In this document: piece by piece, positions 34,878 through 43,580 of the stretch | Layout of the letters: the number at the start of each line of letters is the position of its first letter | Numbering within the stretch: position 1 is the stretch's first letter | Source: Kribbibacterium absianum | Lineage (GTDB): Bacteria; Actinomycetota; Coriobacteriia; Coriobacteriales; Atopobiaceae | Direction of reading: 5' to 3' | NCBI RefSeq assembly: GCF_030067705.1 | Contig: NZ_JASJEX010000001.1 | Span: 186,001 to 250,000, forward strand | Length of the DNA: 64,000 nucleotides | Translations under genes and position numbers: made by a program | The notes under the pieces: model-generated | Database searches by the model: none | Told to the model about the DNA's origin: nothing | What the model saw: the letters and a program-made list of their open reading frames with translations, nothing else

Positions 34878-36631
34878 ATGCAGCTCATTGCCCGCTTCGT
34901 GCGGCCGCACCTGCGGCTGCTCGTCGTCACGTTGCTCCTGCTCACCGTCGATGTCGCCTGCGCGCTCTACGTGCCGACGCTGGCGGCCCAGATCATGAAC
35001 CTCGGCGCGGCCGGCGCGTCGGTGGACGAGGTCGTCGCCACCGGCGCGTGGATGCTCGTCTCGGCCGTCGTGTCCGGTGCGGGCGCCGTCGCCGGCGCCT
35101 GGTGCTGCGCGAGGCTCGTCGCGAACGTCGGCCACGACCTGCGCTGTGCCATCTATGAGAAGTCCCTCAAGCTCTCGGTCTACGACTTCCGGCACTTCGG
35201 GACGGCCTCCATCACGACGCGCACCATCGCCGACGTCACCAACATCCAGTCCGCGCTGATGATGACCGTGCAGATGATCCTGCCGGTGCCCATCGTGTGC
35301 TTCGTCGCGCTGGGGCTCGCGTTCTCGGTCAGCGTCCGGGGCGCCCTCATGCTCCTCGCGGCCGTGGCGGTCGTGCTCGCGGTGGCGCTCTTGGTAATCC
35401 GTCAGGCCTCGCCGCTCTTCCGCAGGCTGCAGTACCTGCTGGACCGCATGAGCGCCGTGCTGCTCGAGAACCTCACCGGCGTGCGCGTCGTGCGCGCGTT
35501 CAACCGGGAGGACCATGAGCGCGGGAGGCTCGACGTGTCGTTCGAGGACTACGCGCAGACGGCCATCAAGGCCAACCGCCTGTTCGCGAACCTCGACGGC
35601 CTGAGCTACTTCGCCACCAACGGCTTCGTCGTGGTCCTGTACTGGATGAGCGGCGCGCAGATCGTGGTGGGTGGCCTCGGCATCGGCGACATCCTCGCCC
35701 TCATCGAGTACGCGGTCATGGTCCTGATGTACATCATGATGGCGCAGATGGTGGTGCTGATGCTGCCGCGCGCCCTCGAGTGCTGCCGCCGCGTGGACGA
35801 GGTGCTGCAGTACGCGCCGGAGATCTGCGACCTCGTCGCGCCGGGCGAGGGAGCAAAGCCGCTGCTCGGGCCTGCGGCGACCGCAGAGGACGTCCCGGTG
35901 CTGGCCTTTGACGACGTGAGCTTCCGCTTCGCCGACGCCGAGGAGGACGCCCTCACCGGGCTCACGTTCGCGTGCCGCGCGGGGGAGACCCTCGCGATCA
36001 TCGGAGGCACCGGCTCGGGCAAGTCCACTATCGCGAGCCTCATCCTGCGGTTCAACGAGGTGAGCGCTGGCTCGGTCCGCCTGGGCGGCGTGGACGTGCG
36101 CGACATGACGCAGCACGAGCTGCGCGAGCACATCGGGTTCGTACAACAGAAGGCGTGGCTGGCCAGCGGGACCATCCGCTCGAACCTGCTCTGGGGCGAT
36201 TCGGGCGCGAGCGACGAGGACCTGTGGCACGCGCTCGAGGTGGCGCAGGCCGCCGGTTTCGTGCGCGAGCTGCCGGAGGGGCTTGACGCCCGCGTGGCGG
36301 CCGGCGGCACGAACTTCTCGGGAGGCCAGCGACAGCGCTTGGCCATCGCCCGGGCGCTCGTGGGGAACCCGGCCCTCTATGTGTTCGACGACAGCTTCTC
36401 GGCGCTCGACTTCAAGACCGACGCGGCCCTGCGCCATGCGCTGGCCCAGGAGGTGGCGGACGCCGCGCAGGTGATCGTGGCCCAGCGCGTCTCGACCATC
36501 CGGCACGCGGACTCGATCGTCGTCGTGGACGAGGGCCGCATCGTGGGCCAGGGGACCCATGAGGAGCTTATGGACAGTTGCGCGGTGTATCGCGAGATCG
36601 TCGCATCCCAGACCAAGGAGGTGAGCGAGTG

Positions 36632-36632
<1 letters not shown>
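34878..36632 (+). CDS. ABC exporter half-transporter (subunit 1)
   Basis: The 584-residue protein has an N-terminal six-helix exporter domain (VRPHLRLLVVTLLLLTVDVACALY..., about 1-310) and a C-terminal ATPase with GGTGSGKSTIASL (Walker A), FSGGQRQRLAIARAL and LYVFDDSFSALD. The Asp in place of the catalytic Glu after Walker B (FDDS) marks a degenerate site, typical of one half of heterodimeric exporters (YheI/BmrC, LmrC types). It overlaps the partner gene. Confidence 0.9.
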
Positions 36633-38437
<1,805 letters not shown>

Positions 38438-38439
38438 CC

Positions 38440-38583
38440 CGGACGCTTGGGAGAAAGCCATTTGTCCACGGTTGGACGCTCGGGAGAGAGCCGTTTGTCC
38501 ACGCTCCGATCGGCTGGAGCGTGGACAAATCGCTTTGACCGAAGCGTCCAGGTCCGGACAAATGGCTTTGACGCAGGCGTCCG
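38440..38583. repeat. Family A repeat, locus A6 (two forward, two reverse units)
   Basis: Forward units lie at 38440-38468 and 38473-38501 (GGAGAGAGCC-type); reverse units at 38522-38550 and 38555-38583 (GGTCAAAGCC-type in the complement). The subtype order is opposite to A4 and A7. Confidence 0.9.
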
Positions 38584-38634
38584 CGCCCGTTGCGCTATCG
38601 TGGGCTCCCTGATTCCCGAGAGGAGGGGAGCCCC

Positions 38635-39132
38635 ATGCGTTCTTTCATCGCCATCCCGTTGCCCGAGGAGTTCCTCGAGGGCACCGTCGCCGTGCAGCAG
38701 GGCCTCGCGCCCGTCATGAACGGTCGCTTCACGCCCCGCGAGAACCTGCACCTGACGCTCGCGTTTCTCGGTGACATCGACGAGCGCGAGACCCGCGCCG
38801 CGATGGACGCGATGGACGCGGCCGTGGAGGACGCAGGCGAGGTGCGCCTGGCGCCGGCGAGCCTCGGCTCGTTCGACCGCAAGAAGGACTCCATGTTCTG
38901 GCTCGGCCTGGACAAGGACCTCGGGCTGATGACGCTCCAGGCACGTCTGGTCGAGGAGCTCGCGTCGCGCGGCGTCCCCTTCGAGAGGCGCGCCTACCTG
39001 CCGCACATCACCCTCGCGCGGAGGGCCTCGATGCGGTCCGGCGAGCTCAAGGGCCTCGCGTTCCCTCTGCCGCAGGCGGCGGAGCAGGTGACGCTTTTCC
39101 GCAGCGAGCTCACTCCGGAGGGCAGCAGATGA
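38635..39132 (+). CDS. thpR: RNA 2',3'-cyclic phosphodiesterase, 3' end altered by insertion
   Basis: This 2H phosphoesterase (ThpR/LigT family) has both HxTx motifs: His39-Leu-Thr41 and His124-Ile-Thr126. It is 165 residues, about 10-20 short of usual, because the frame meets TGA exactly where the AT-rich insert begins (ends TLFRSELTPEGSR). The missing C-terminal strand normally continues GxRYxxL. A matching tail lies to the right of the insert at 43459-43515. The catalytic motifs are intact, so activity may survive. Confidence 0.88.
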   Translation: MRSFIAIPLPEEFLEGTVAVQQGLAPVMNGRFTPRENLHLTLAFLGDIDERETRAAMDAMDAAVEDAGEVRLAPASLGSFDRKKDSMFWLGLDKDLGLMTLQARLVEELASRGVPFERRAYLPHITLARRASMRSGELKGLAFPLPQAAEQVTLFRSELTPEGSR

Positions 39133-39171
39133 TGAAATTATTTATGTGTATGATTTTAAGGAGAAAAACTA

Positions 39172-40065
39172 ATGGATATAAAAAAGATAATAGAAGAAAA
39201 ATGCAATATAGTTGTTGATAGTATAAAGTTGATTGGTGAGGGTTATGACAGCAAAGCATACATTGTAAATAATGAATATGTTTTCAAAATCAAATTTAGT
39301 GCTAATAAGAAAAAAGGGTATGAAAAAGAAAAAGCAATATATGATTTTCTAAACAAAAAATTAAATACAAATATTAAAATACCAAATATAGAATATTCAT
39401 ATATAAGTGAAGAATTATCTATTTTAGGATATAAAGAAATTAAAGGAACTTTTTTAACACCAGAAATATATTTTGCCTTATCAAAAGAAAAGCAAGAATT
39501 ATTAAAGCAAGATATTGCTATGTTTTTAAGACAAATGCACGATTTAGATTATAGTGAAATAAGTTCATATACGATAGACAATAAACAAAATGTTTTAGAA
39601 GAATATCAATTACTTAAAGAAACAATATATGATAGTCTTACTGATATTGAAAAACAATATGTAGAAGAATTTATGCAAAGATTAAATAGTACAACTATAT
39701 TTGATGGTAAAAAATGCTTATGCCATAATGATTTTAGTTGTAATCATTTATTACTTGATGATGAAAATAGATTATGTGGTGTAATAGATTTTGGAGATTC
39801 TGGAATTATAGATGAATACTGTGATTTCATATATTTGCTAGAAGATAGTGAAGAAGAAATTGGCGTGTCTTTTGGAGAAGATATATTAAGATTATACGGA
39901 AATATTGAGATTTCAAAAGCAAAGGAATATCAAGATGTTGTAGAACAATATTATCCAATAGAAACTATTGTATATGGTATTAAAAATAATAGACCTGATT
40001 TTATAGAAAAAGGTAGAAAAGAGATTTATATAAGAACTCGCAAAGATGAAAAATTAAGGAAGTGA
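39172..40065 (+). CDS. aph(2'')-I: Aminoglycoside 2''-O-phosphotransferase, APH(2'')-I type
   Basis: The 297-residue kinase strongly resembles the phosphotransferase half of the bifunctional AAC(6')-APH(2'')-Ia, as a stand-alone enzyme like the APH(2'')-If/-Ih group. Shared stretches include [35 protein letters not shown] (catalytic Asp187) and [20 protein letters not shown] (Mg-binding Asp206). It should confer resistance to gentamicin, tobramycin and kanamycin by phosphorylating the 2'' hydroxyl. RBS AAGGAG precedes the ATG. The short upstream stretch may lack a full promoter, so read-through from thpR is possible. The exact subtype needs database comparison. Confidence 0.9.
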   Translation: MDIKKIIEEKCNIVVDSIKLIGEGYDSKAYIVNNEYVFKIKFSANKKKGYEKEKAIYDFLNKKLNTNIKIPNIEYSYISEELSILGYKEIKGTFLTPEIYFALSKEKQELLKQDIAMFLRQMHDLDYSEISSYTIDNKQNVLEEYQLLKETIYDSLTDIEKQYVEEFMQRLNSTTIFDGKKCLCHNDFSCNHLLLDDENRLCGVIDFGDSGIIDEYCDFIYLLEDSEEEIGVSFGEDILRLYGNIEISKAKEYQDVVEQYYPIETIVYGIKNNRPDFIEKGRKEIYIRTRKDEKLRK

Positions 40066-40069
40066 TGAT

Positions 40070-40132
40070 ATGGTTAAAAACTATCCGGAAGAAGTAGAAG
40101 AACAAGTTGATAAAATAAAGAAAGTTTTATAA
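40070..40132 (+). CDS. Short ORF after aph(2'')
   Basis: A 20-codon ORF, MVKNYPEEVEEQVDKIKKVL, begins 4 nt after the phosphotransferase stop, with GGAAG upstream. It may be a remnant of a longer gene; whether it is translated is unknown. Confidence 0.25.
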   Translation: MVKNYPEEVEEQVDKIKKVL

Positions 40133-40276
40133 ATGGTGGTACAAATGGATATATATGATTTAATGAAACAAGTTAATGACGCATTCAATCAAAGATACTG
40201 TTTCAGCAGTAAAAGAAAAAATAGTAAGCGGTACGGCTTTACTATTTTAGACAATCCCAGTTTGTCAGTATCTTAA
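40133..40276 (+). pseudogene. Possible gene remnant
   Basis: A 47-codon frame (MDIYDLMKQVNDAFNQ...) starts directly after the previous stop. A neighbouring frame continues with coding-like residues (KDTVSAVKEKIVSGT), which suggests a frameshifted remnant of a transposon gene. The family is not recognised. Confidence 0.25.
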
Positions 40277-40290
40277 ATAGAATATATGTG

Positions 40291-40324
40291 ACAGAAAACA
40301 TCGTAGAAATACGGTGTTTTCTGT
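40291..40324. terminator. Palindrome/terminator in the insert
   Basis: ACAGAAAACA (40291-40300) and TGTTTTCTGT (40315-40324) form a perfect 10-bp inverted repeat with a short inner extension. It separates the resistance part from the mobilization part. Confidence 0.5.
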
Positions 40325-40353
40325 TACCCAAAACCCCACAATTTCATACATAA

Positions 40354-40477
40354 CCACAGGTTAGTACGAATACCTTGTGTGATTTTTTGAAAGGCTTAGA
40401 AAGGCAATTTTGCCCGATTTTCGCCCCGAAAAATGACAGAAACAAGGCAGTAAGTATCTGCCCTGTGGTTTTTTTGT
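40354..40477 (+). promoter_or_regulatory. Leader with terminator and possible alternative pairing
   Basis: GGCAG (40446-40450) pairs with CTGCC (40458-40462) and is followed closely by CTGTGG and a run of T. CCTGTGG (40462-40468) is also perfectly complementary to CCACAGG (40354-40360). The two pairings are exclusive at 40462, an attenuator-like arrangement just before the mobilization genes. The stretch 40277-40501 holds no other gene. Confidence 0.4.
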
Positions 40478-40501
40478 TTTCAGGCGGAAAGGAGGATTGA
40501 T

Positions 40502-40693
40502 ATGCCGAGAATGAGCAAGAAACGGAAACAAGAGTGGGCGTTGTTTCTGAATGAAAGAAATCGCATTACCTACAACGAACTTTGCAGAAAGTGCAGTAAT
40601 GACTGCAAGCAGAGTTTCCGCTGTATCGTAGTGCTTTGCCCGAAGTATTTATCGAAAAGGAGAACGAAGAACAATGAAGCAGACGGAAAATGA
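40502..40693 (+). CDS. Small cysteine-rich protein of mobilizable element
   Basis: A 63-residue basic protein with CRKCSNDCKQSFRCIVVLCPKY (six cysteines, zinc-finger-like spacing). AAAGGAGG precedes the ATG, and its end overlaps the ATPase gene by 20 nt. Such small proteins often precede RepA-like ATPases in mobilizable elements; its role is unknown. Confidence 0.65.
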   Translation: MPRMSKKRKQEWALFLNERNRITYNELCRKCSNDCKQSFRCIVVLCPKYLSKRRTKNNEADGK

Positions 40694-41696
40694 AATGAAT
40701 GTAAATGTACCTCTTGAAGTTATCAAGGCAAGTGAAATCGAACCGAAAGAAGTGAAATGGCTGTGGTATCCGTATATTCCGTTCGGCAAGGTTACGCTGT
40801 TGCAGGGCGATCCGGGCGATGGAAAAAGCAAGTTAATGCTTTCCATTGCCGCCCTACTCTCTAAGGGCGAACCTCTGCCCTTTACTGAAACGGAAGAAAC
40901 CGAGCCTATGACTATCATCTATCAGACAACGGAAGATGACGCAGACGATACGGTAGTACCCCGATTTAATTCAGCCGGTGGGAATGGAGAAAATCTTATC
41001 TTCATCAAGGAAGATGAAAAGTCTTTATCCTTTGGGGATAACCGTATTGCTGAAGCAATCGAAAGGTATCACGCAAAACTTTTAATTCTTGACCCGATGA
41101 GTTCCTATATCGGAGAGAACTGTTCAATGAACAATGCCAACGAAACACGAGCAGAGTTTAATCATCTGATTGCGGTTGCGAAGAATACTGGCTGTGCAAT
41201 CGTGATTATCGCTCATATGAACAAGATGAGAGATACCAATCCACTTTATCGTACCAATGGTTCTATTGATATTGCGGGTGCTGCAAGAAGTATTCTTGCA
41301 ATCACACGCACACCGAACAAAGAAGCACCAGCGGAAAGATATATGGTGCAAGTGAAATCCAACCTTGCCCCGACAGGCTCTGCAATTCTCTTTGAGGTTG
41401 CAGAAAAAGGAGTGGACTTTATCTCTGAAATGGAAATGACAGCAGAAGAAGCGTTCCAATCCCTTGCCCCTAAAATGGGCAGACCGAACGATAAGGAAAT
41501 CAAGGCAAAAGAATTTCTTTTGGAAATGCTGAAAGACGGAGAAATGCTTTCTTCGGATTGCGAAGAAAGACTTGAAGCCGCAGGGTTCAAGAAATCGACC
41601 ATCAAAAAGGCAAAGAAGAAAGCAGGAGTTATCTCCAAAAAGAAAGGCTTTCTGTGGTACTGGTCTTTGCCGATGGGCGATATACCGAGAGAATAA
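40674..41696 (+). CDS. RepA/TnpY-like AAA ATPase
   Basis: The 340-residue RecA/DnaB-fold ATPase has Walker A GDPGDGKSKL (45-54) and Walker B LLILDPMSSYIG (Asp140), followed by VIIAHMNKMRD and a C-terminal winged-helix-like region (KEFLLEMLKDGEMLSSDCEERLEAAGFKKSTIKKAKKKAGV). Homologs act as replicative helicases of plasmids and mobilizable transposons. It begins inside the preceding gene and is followed by a hairpin. Confidence 0.82.
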   Translation: MKQTENEMNVNVPLEVIKASEIEPKEVKWLWYPYIPFGKVTLLQGDPGDGKSKLMLSIAALLSKGEPLPFTETEETEPMTIIYQTTEDDADDTVVPRFNSAGGNGENLIFIKEDEKSLSFGDNRIAEAIERYHAKLLILDPMSSYIGENCSMNNANETRAEFNHLIAVAKNTGCAIVIIAHMNKMRDTNPLYRTNGSIDIAGAARSILAITRTPNKEAPAERYMVQVKSNLAPTGSAILFEVAEKGVDFISEMEMTAEEAFQSLAPKMGRPNDKEIKAKEFLLEMLKDGEMLSSDCEERLEAAGFKKSTIKKAKKKAGVISKKKGFLWYWSLPMGDIPRE

Positions 41697-41700
41697 TGCA

Positions 41701-41729
41701 GGCTGTCTGATGAGTGGACAGTCTGTTTG
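41701..41729 (+). terminator. Hairpin after the ATPase gene
   Basis: GGCTGTC and GACAGTC around TGATGAGTG form a stem with one bulge, followed by TGTTTG, 4 nt after the stop codon. Confidence 0.45.
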
Positions 41730-41816
41730 TATGATTGAGGTATCATAAGGAGGTCAAGGGGGAACTCCCTTGCCCACGACATCTTTGCAGACGAAGTCTG
41801 AAAGTGTCATAGTGGG

Positions 41817-41844
41817 TTACACACATTCAAAGAATGTTGTGTAA
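41817..41844 (+). other. Candidate oriT hairpin
   Basis: TTACACACATTC and AATGTTGTGTAA form an 11-bp stem with one bulged base and a CAAAG-type loop, 33 nt upstream of the relaxase ATG. MobV/Pre relaxases nick at a small hairpin upstream of their own gene, so this is the natural oriT candidate. The nick site is not proven. Confidence 0.45.
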
Positions 41845-41876
41845 TGGCTTCGCCCCTGTCTGGAAAGGAGAGCAAA

Positions 41877-43142
41877 ATGGCAAAAACCAACAAGGCAGAT
41901 ATGAGTTGTGCAAGGGTAAAACAGTACACCGCTTCTGATGTGAGCAAGGCGGAAAGGCACAACGAACGCAAGAATGAAACCTATGAAAATATGAATGTAA
42001 TTGTGGAACGAATACCCTTTAATGTGCATTTCAAAAAACCGACTGCCCCGACCTATATGGAACAGTTAAAGCAGATGGAAACAGACGGGCAGGTGTCGCT
42101 TCGTGGGTTAAGGAAAGACGCAACACTCTTTAATGAGATTGTGATTGATGTGAACACGATGTACTTCGAGCGTAACGGTGGTTATGAATACGCAAAGCAG
42201 TTTTATGAAGAAGCCTATCATTTCATCGAAGAAAAATTCGGTGCTGACAATGTTATATCGGCAGTAATGCACGCTGATGAAATCAATGTAGCGGCAACCG
42301 AAGAACTTGGAAAAGAGGTTTACCACTATCATCTTCACGCTATGGTTCTGCCTGTGGTGGAGAAAGAAATCTTATGGAGTAAGCGTTGCAAAGACCCCGA
42401 ACTGCGAGGAACGGTCAAGGCGGTTGTTAATCAGATAAGCCATTCAAAGAAATGGAAATCGGATATTCCGCTGACCGATGAAAAAGGAAATCCATTGCTA
42501 AGAAAGAACGGGAAACCGATGTTCCGAGCTTCGTACAGCATACTGCAAGATGAGTTGTTTCACTATATGACGGAACAAGGGTTCAAAGGCTTTCAGCGTG
42601 GCGAATACGGAAGTACGGCAGAGCATTTGACTTCCCTGCAATATCAAATCAAACAGGATAAAGAGCGATTGGAGAAGTTGCAGAAGCGTATTCAAAAGGA
42701 ACAGGTTAAGTATGAGCCTGCCCGTCATATTTCCAAAACCTTAAACGAGATTGACAGTATGGGGCAGAAAACAATCACAGGTAAAATGGCAATCTCCAAA
42801 GAGGATTATTCTGAGCTGACTTCCCTTGCCAAAGAGGGCATTACCAGTCGTGCGGAAATCAATAAATTGGAGCAGAGTGCAAATTATTACCGACAGAAAT
42901 ATTTTGACAGTGCAAATGCACTGGAAAGAATGAAAACCAAATACAACGAACTGAAAGAAAAGTGCAGACCTTTTCTTGAAGCGTTGGAGCATTTCCCCGA
43001 AGTTGCTAAACTTTTTACCGAAAAAGTGAAGCAACTTGTTTCTTTTAAGGAAGCACAGGAACGAGCCGAAAAAGAAGCAAGGGAAAAAGAAAGACAGGAG
43101 CGTATCAAGGCACGAAGAAACAAGCGTGGTATGGAAAGATAA
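41877..43142 (+). CDS. MobV/Pre family relaxase (TnpZ-like)
   Basis: The 421-residue plasmid recombination/mobilization protein has an N-terminal DNA-binding part (SCARVKQYTASDVSKAERHNERKNETYEN), the metal-binding region HADEINVAATEELGKEVYHYHLHAMVLPV, and a C-terminal coiled coil (about 265-420, KEAQERAEKEAREKERQER). It nicks oriT and allows conjugal mobilization by a helper element. ATG 41877 has AAAGGAG upstream. Confidence 0.88.
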   Translation: MAKTNKADMSCARVKQYTASDVSKAERHNERKNETYENMNVIVERIPFNVHFKKPTAPTYMEQLKQMETDGQVSLRGLRKDATLFNEIVIDVNTMYFERNGGYEYAKQFYEEAYHFIEEKFGADNVISAVMHADEINVAATEELGKEVYHYHLHAMVLPVVEKEILWSKRCKDPELRGTVKAVVNQISHSKKWKSDIPLTDEKGNPLLRKNGKPMFRASYSILQDELFHYMTEQGFKGFQRGEYGSTAEHLTSLQYQIKQDKERLEKLQKRIQKEQVKYEPARHISKTLNEIDSMGQKTITGKMAISKEDYSELTSLAKEGITSRAEINKLEQSANYYRQKYFDSANALERMKTKYNELKEKCRPFLEALEHFPEVAKLFTEKVKQLVSFKEAQERAEKEAREKERQERIKARRNKRGMER

Positions 43143-43265
43143 CCATTTCCATTGTACTTGCAACTTAATGACTTCTTGATATGTTCAGATGAAACAGGCT
43201 GTATTTGTGGGGTGTTCTAAACGGAATGCCCCACAGTCAATTTATGAAAAGGAGAAACGGACGAT

Positions 43266-43454
43266 ATGAAAGAAAACACTTTATCCTATACAACACGAAT
43301 AGGTAAAACCACTTTTATTGTAAATGTGAAGCAATCGGAAAGTGCGAAGAATCCTTTGAATACGGTGTTTCAAGAAATATGCAGACACGAGATGTTGGGA
43401 GATTTTTCAGCGGATAAATATTTGAATTTAGAAAACTTACAAAAATCATCTTGA
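43266..43454 (+). CDS. TnpW-like transposon-encoded protein
   Basis: A 62-residue protein (TRIGKTTFIVNVKQSESAK, VFQEICRHEMLGDF, NLENLQKSS) of the TnpW type found in Tn4451-like transposons, of unknown function. AAAAGGAG lies upstream. It is the last gene of the insert; its stop is a few nt before the return to high GC. Confidence 0.75.
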   Translation: MKENTLSYTTRIGKTTFIVNVKQSESAKNPLNTVFQEICRHEMLGDFSADKYLNLENLQKSS

Positions 43455-43458
43455 CAAA

Positions 43459-43515
43459 CTCGTTCCCGACGGCGCGCGCTACAAAGAGGCCTACTCGGTG
43501 CAATTGGGGACGTAG
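43459..43515 (+). pseudogene. Detached 3' end of a thpR gene
   Basis: Reading CTC GTT CCC GAC onward gives LVPDGARYKEAYSVQLGT and a TAG stop, which fits the C-terminal strand of ThpR-type phosphodiesterases. It has no start and directly abuts the AT-rich insert. It repeats, with changes, the last residues of the left-hand thpR (TPEGSR versus VPDGAR), so it is not simply the other half of the same copy. The stop lies within repeat B4. Confidence 0.6.
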
Positions 43516-43564
43516 CCTTTTTGCACGTGATTGACGAAGTGATGTGCAAAAGTGCTACGTCCCC
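43506..43564. repeat. Family B-related palindrome, locus B4
   Basis: GGGGACGTAGC (43506-43516) and GCTACGTCCCC (43554-43564) form perfect 11-bp ends around TTTTTGCACGTGA and GATGTGCAAAA, which are also partly complementary. It follows the thpR tail and faces the end of the FtsX gene on the other strand. Confidence 0.85.
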
Positions 43565-43580
43565 TTTTACAGGTGTGCGC

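Larger units (their letters stand above)
39131..43457. mobile_element. AT-rich mobilizable insert (Tn4451-like, recombinase missing)
   Basis: Base composition drops sharply between 39130 and about 43457, with Firmicutes-like codon use. Contents are an aminoglycoside phosphotransferase, a RepA/TnpY-like ATPase, a MobV/Pre relaxase (TnpZ-like) and a TnpW-like small protein. This is the accessory set of Tn4451/Tn4453-type mobilizable transposons. The large serine recombinase TnpX is absent, so the element looks immobilized or dependent on a helper. Both ends are near GA dinucleotides, the target used by TnpX elements, but that alone is weak evidence. Confidence 0.8.

Noticed and set aside
39172-40065. 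Bifunctional AAC(6')-APH(2'')
   Set aside because: Only the phosphotransferase half is present. Upstream of the ATG there are about 40 nt of insert and then thpR, with no acetyltransferase domain.
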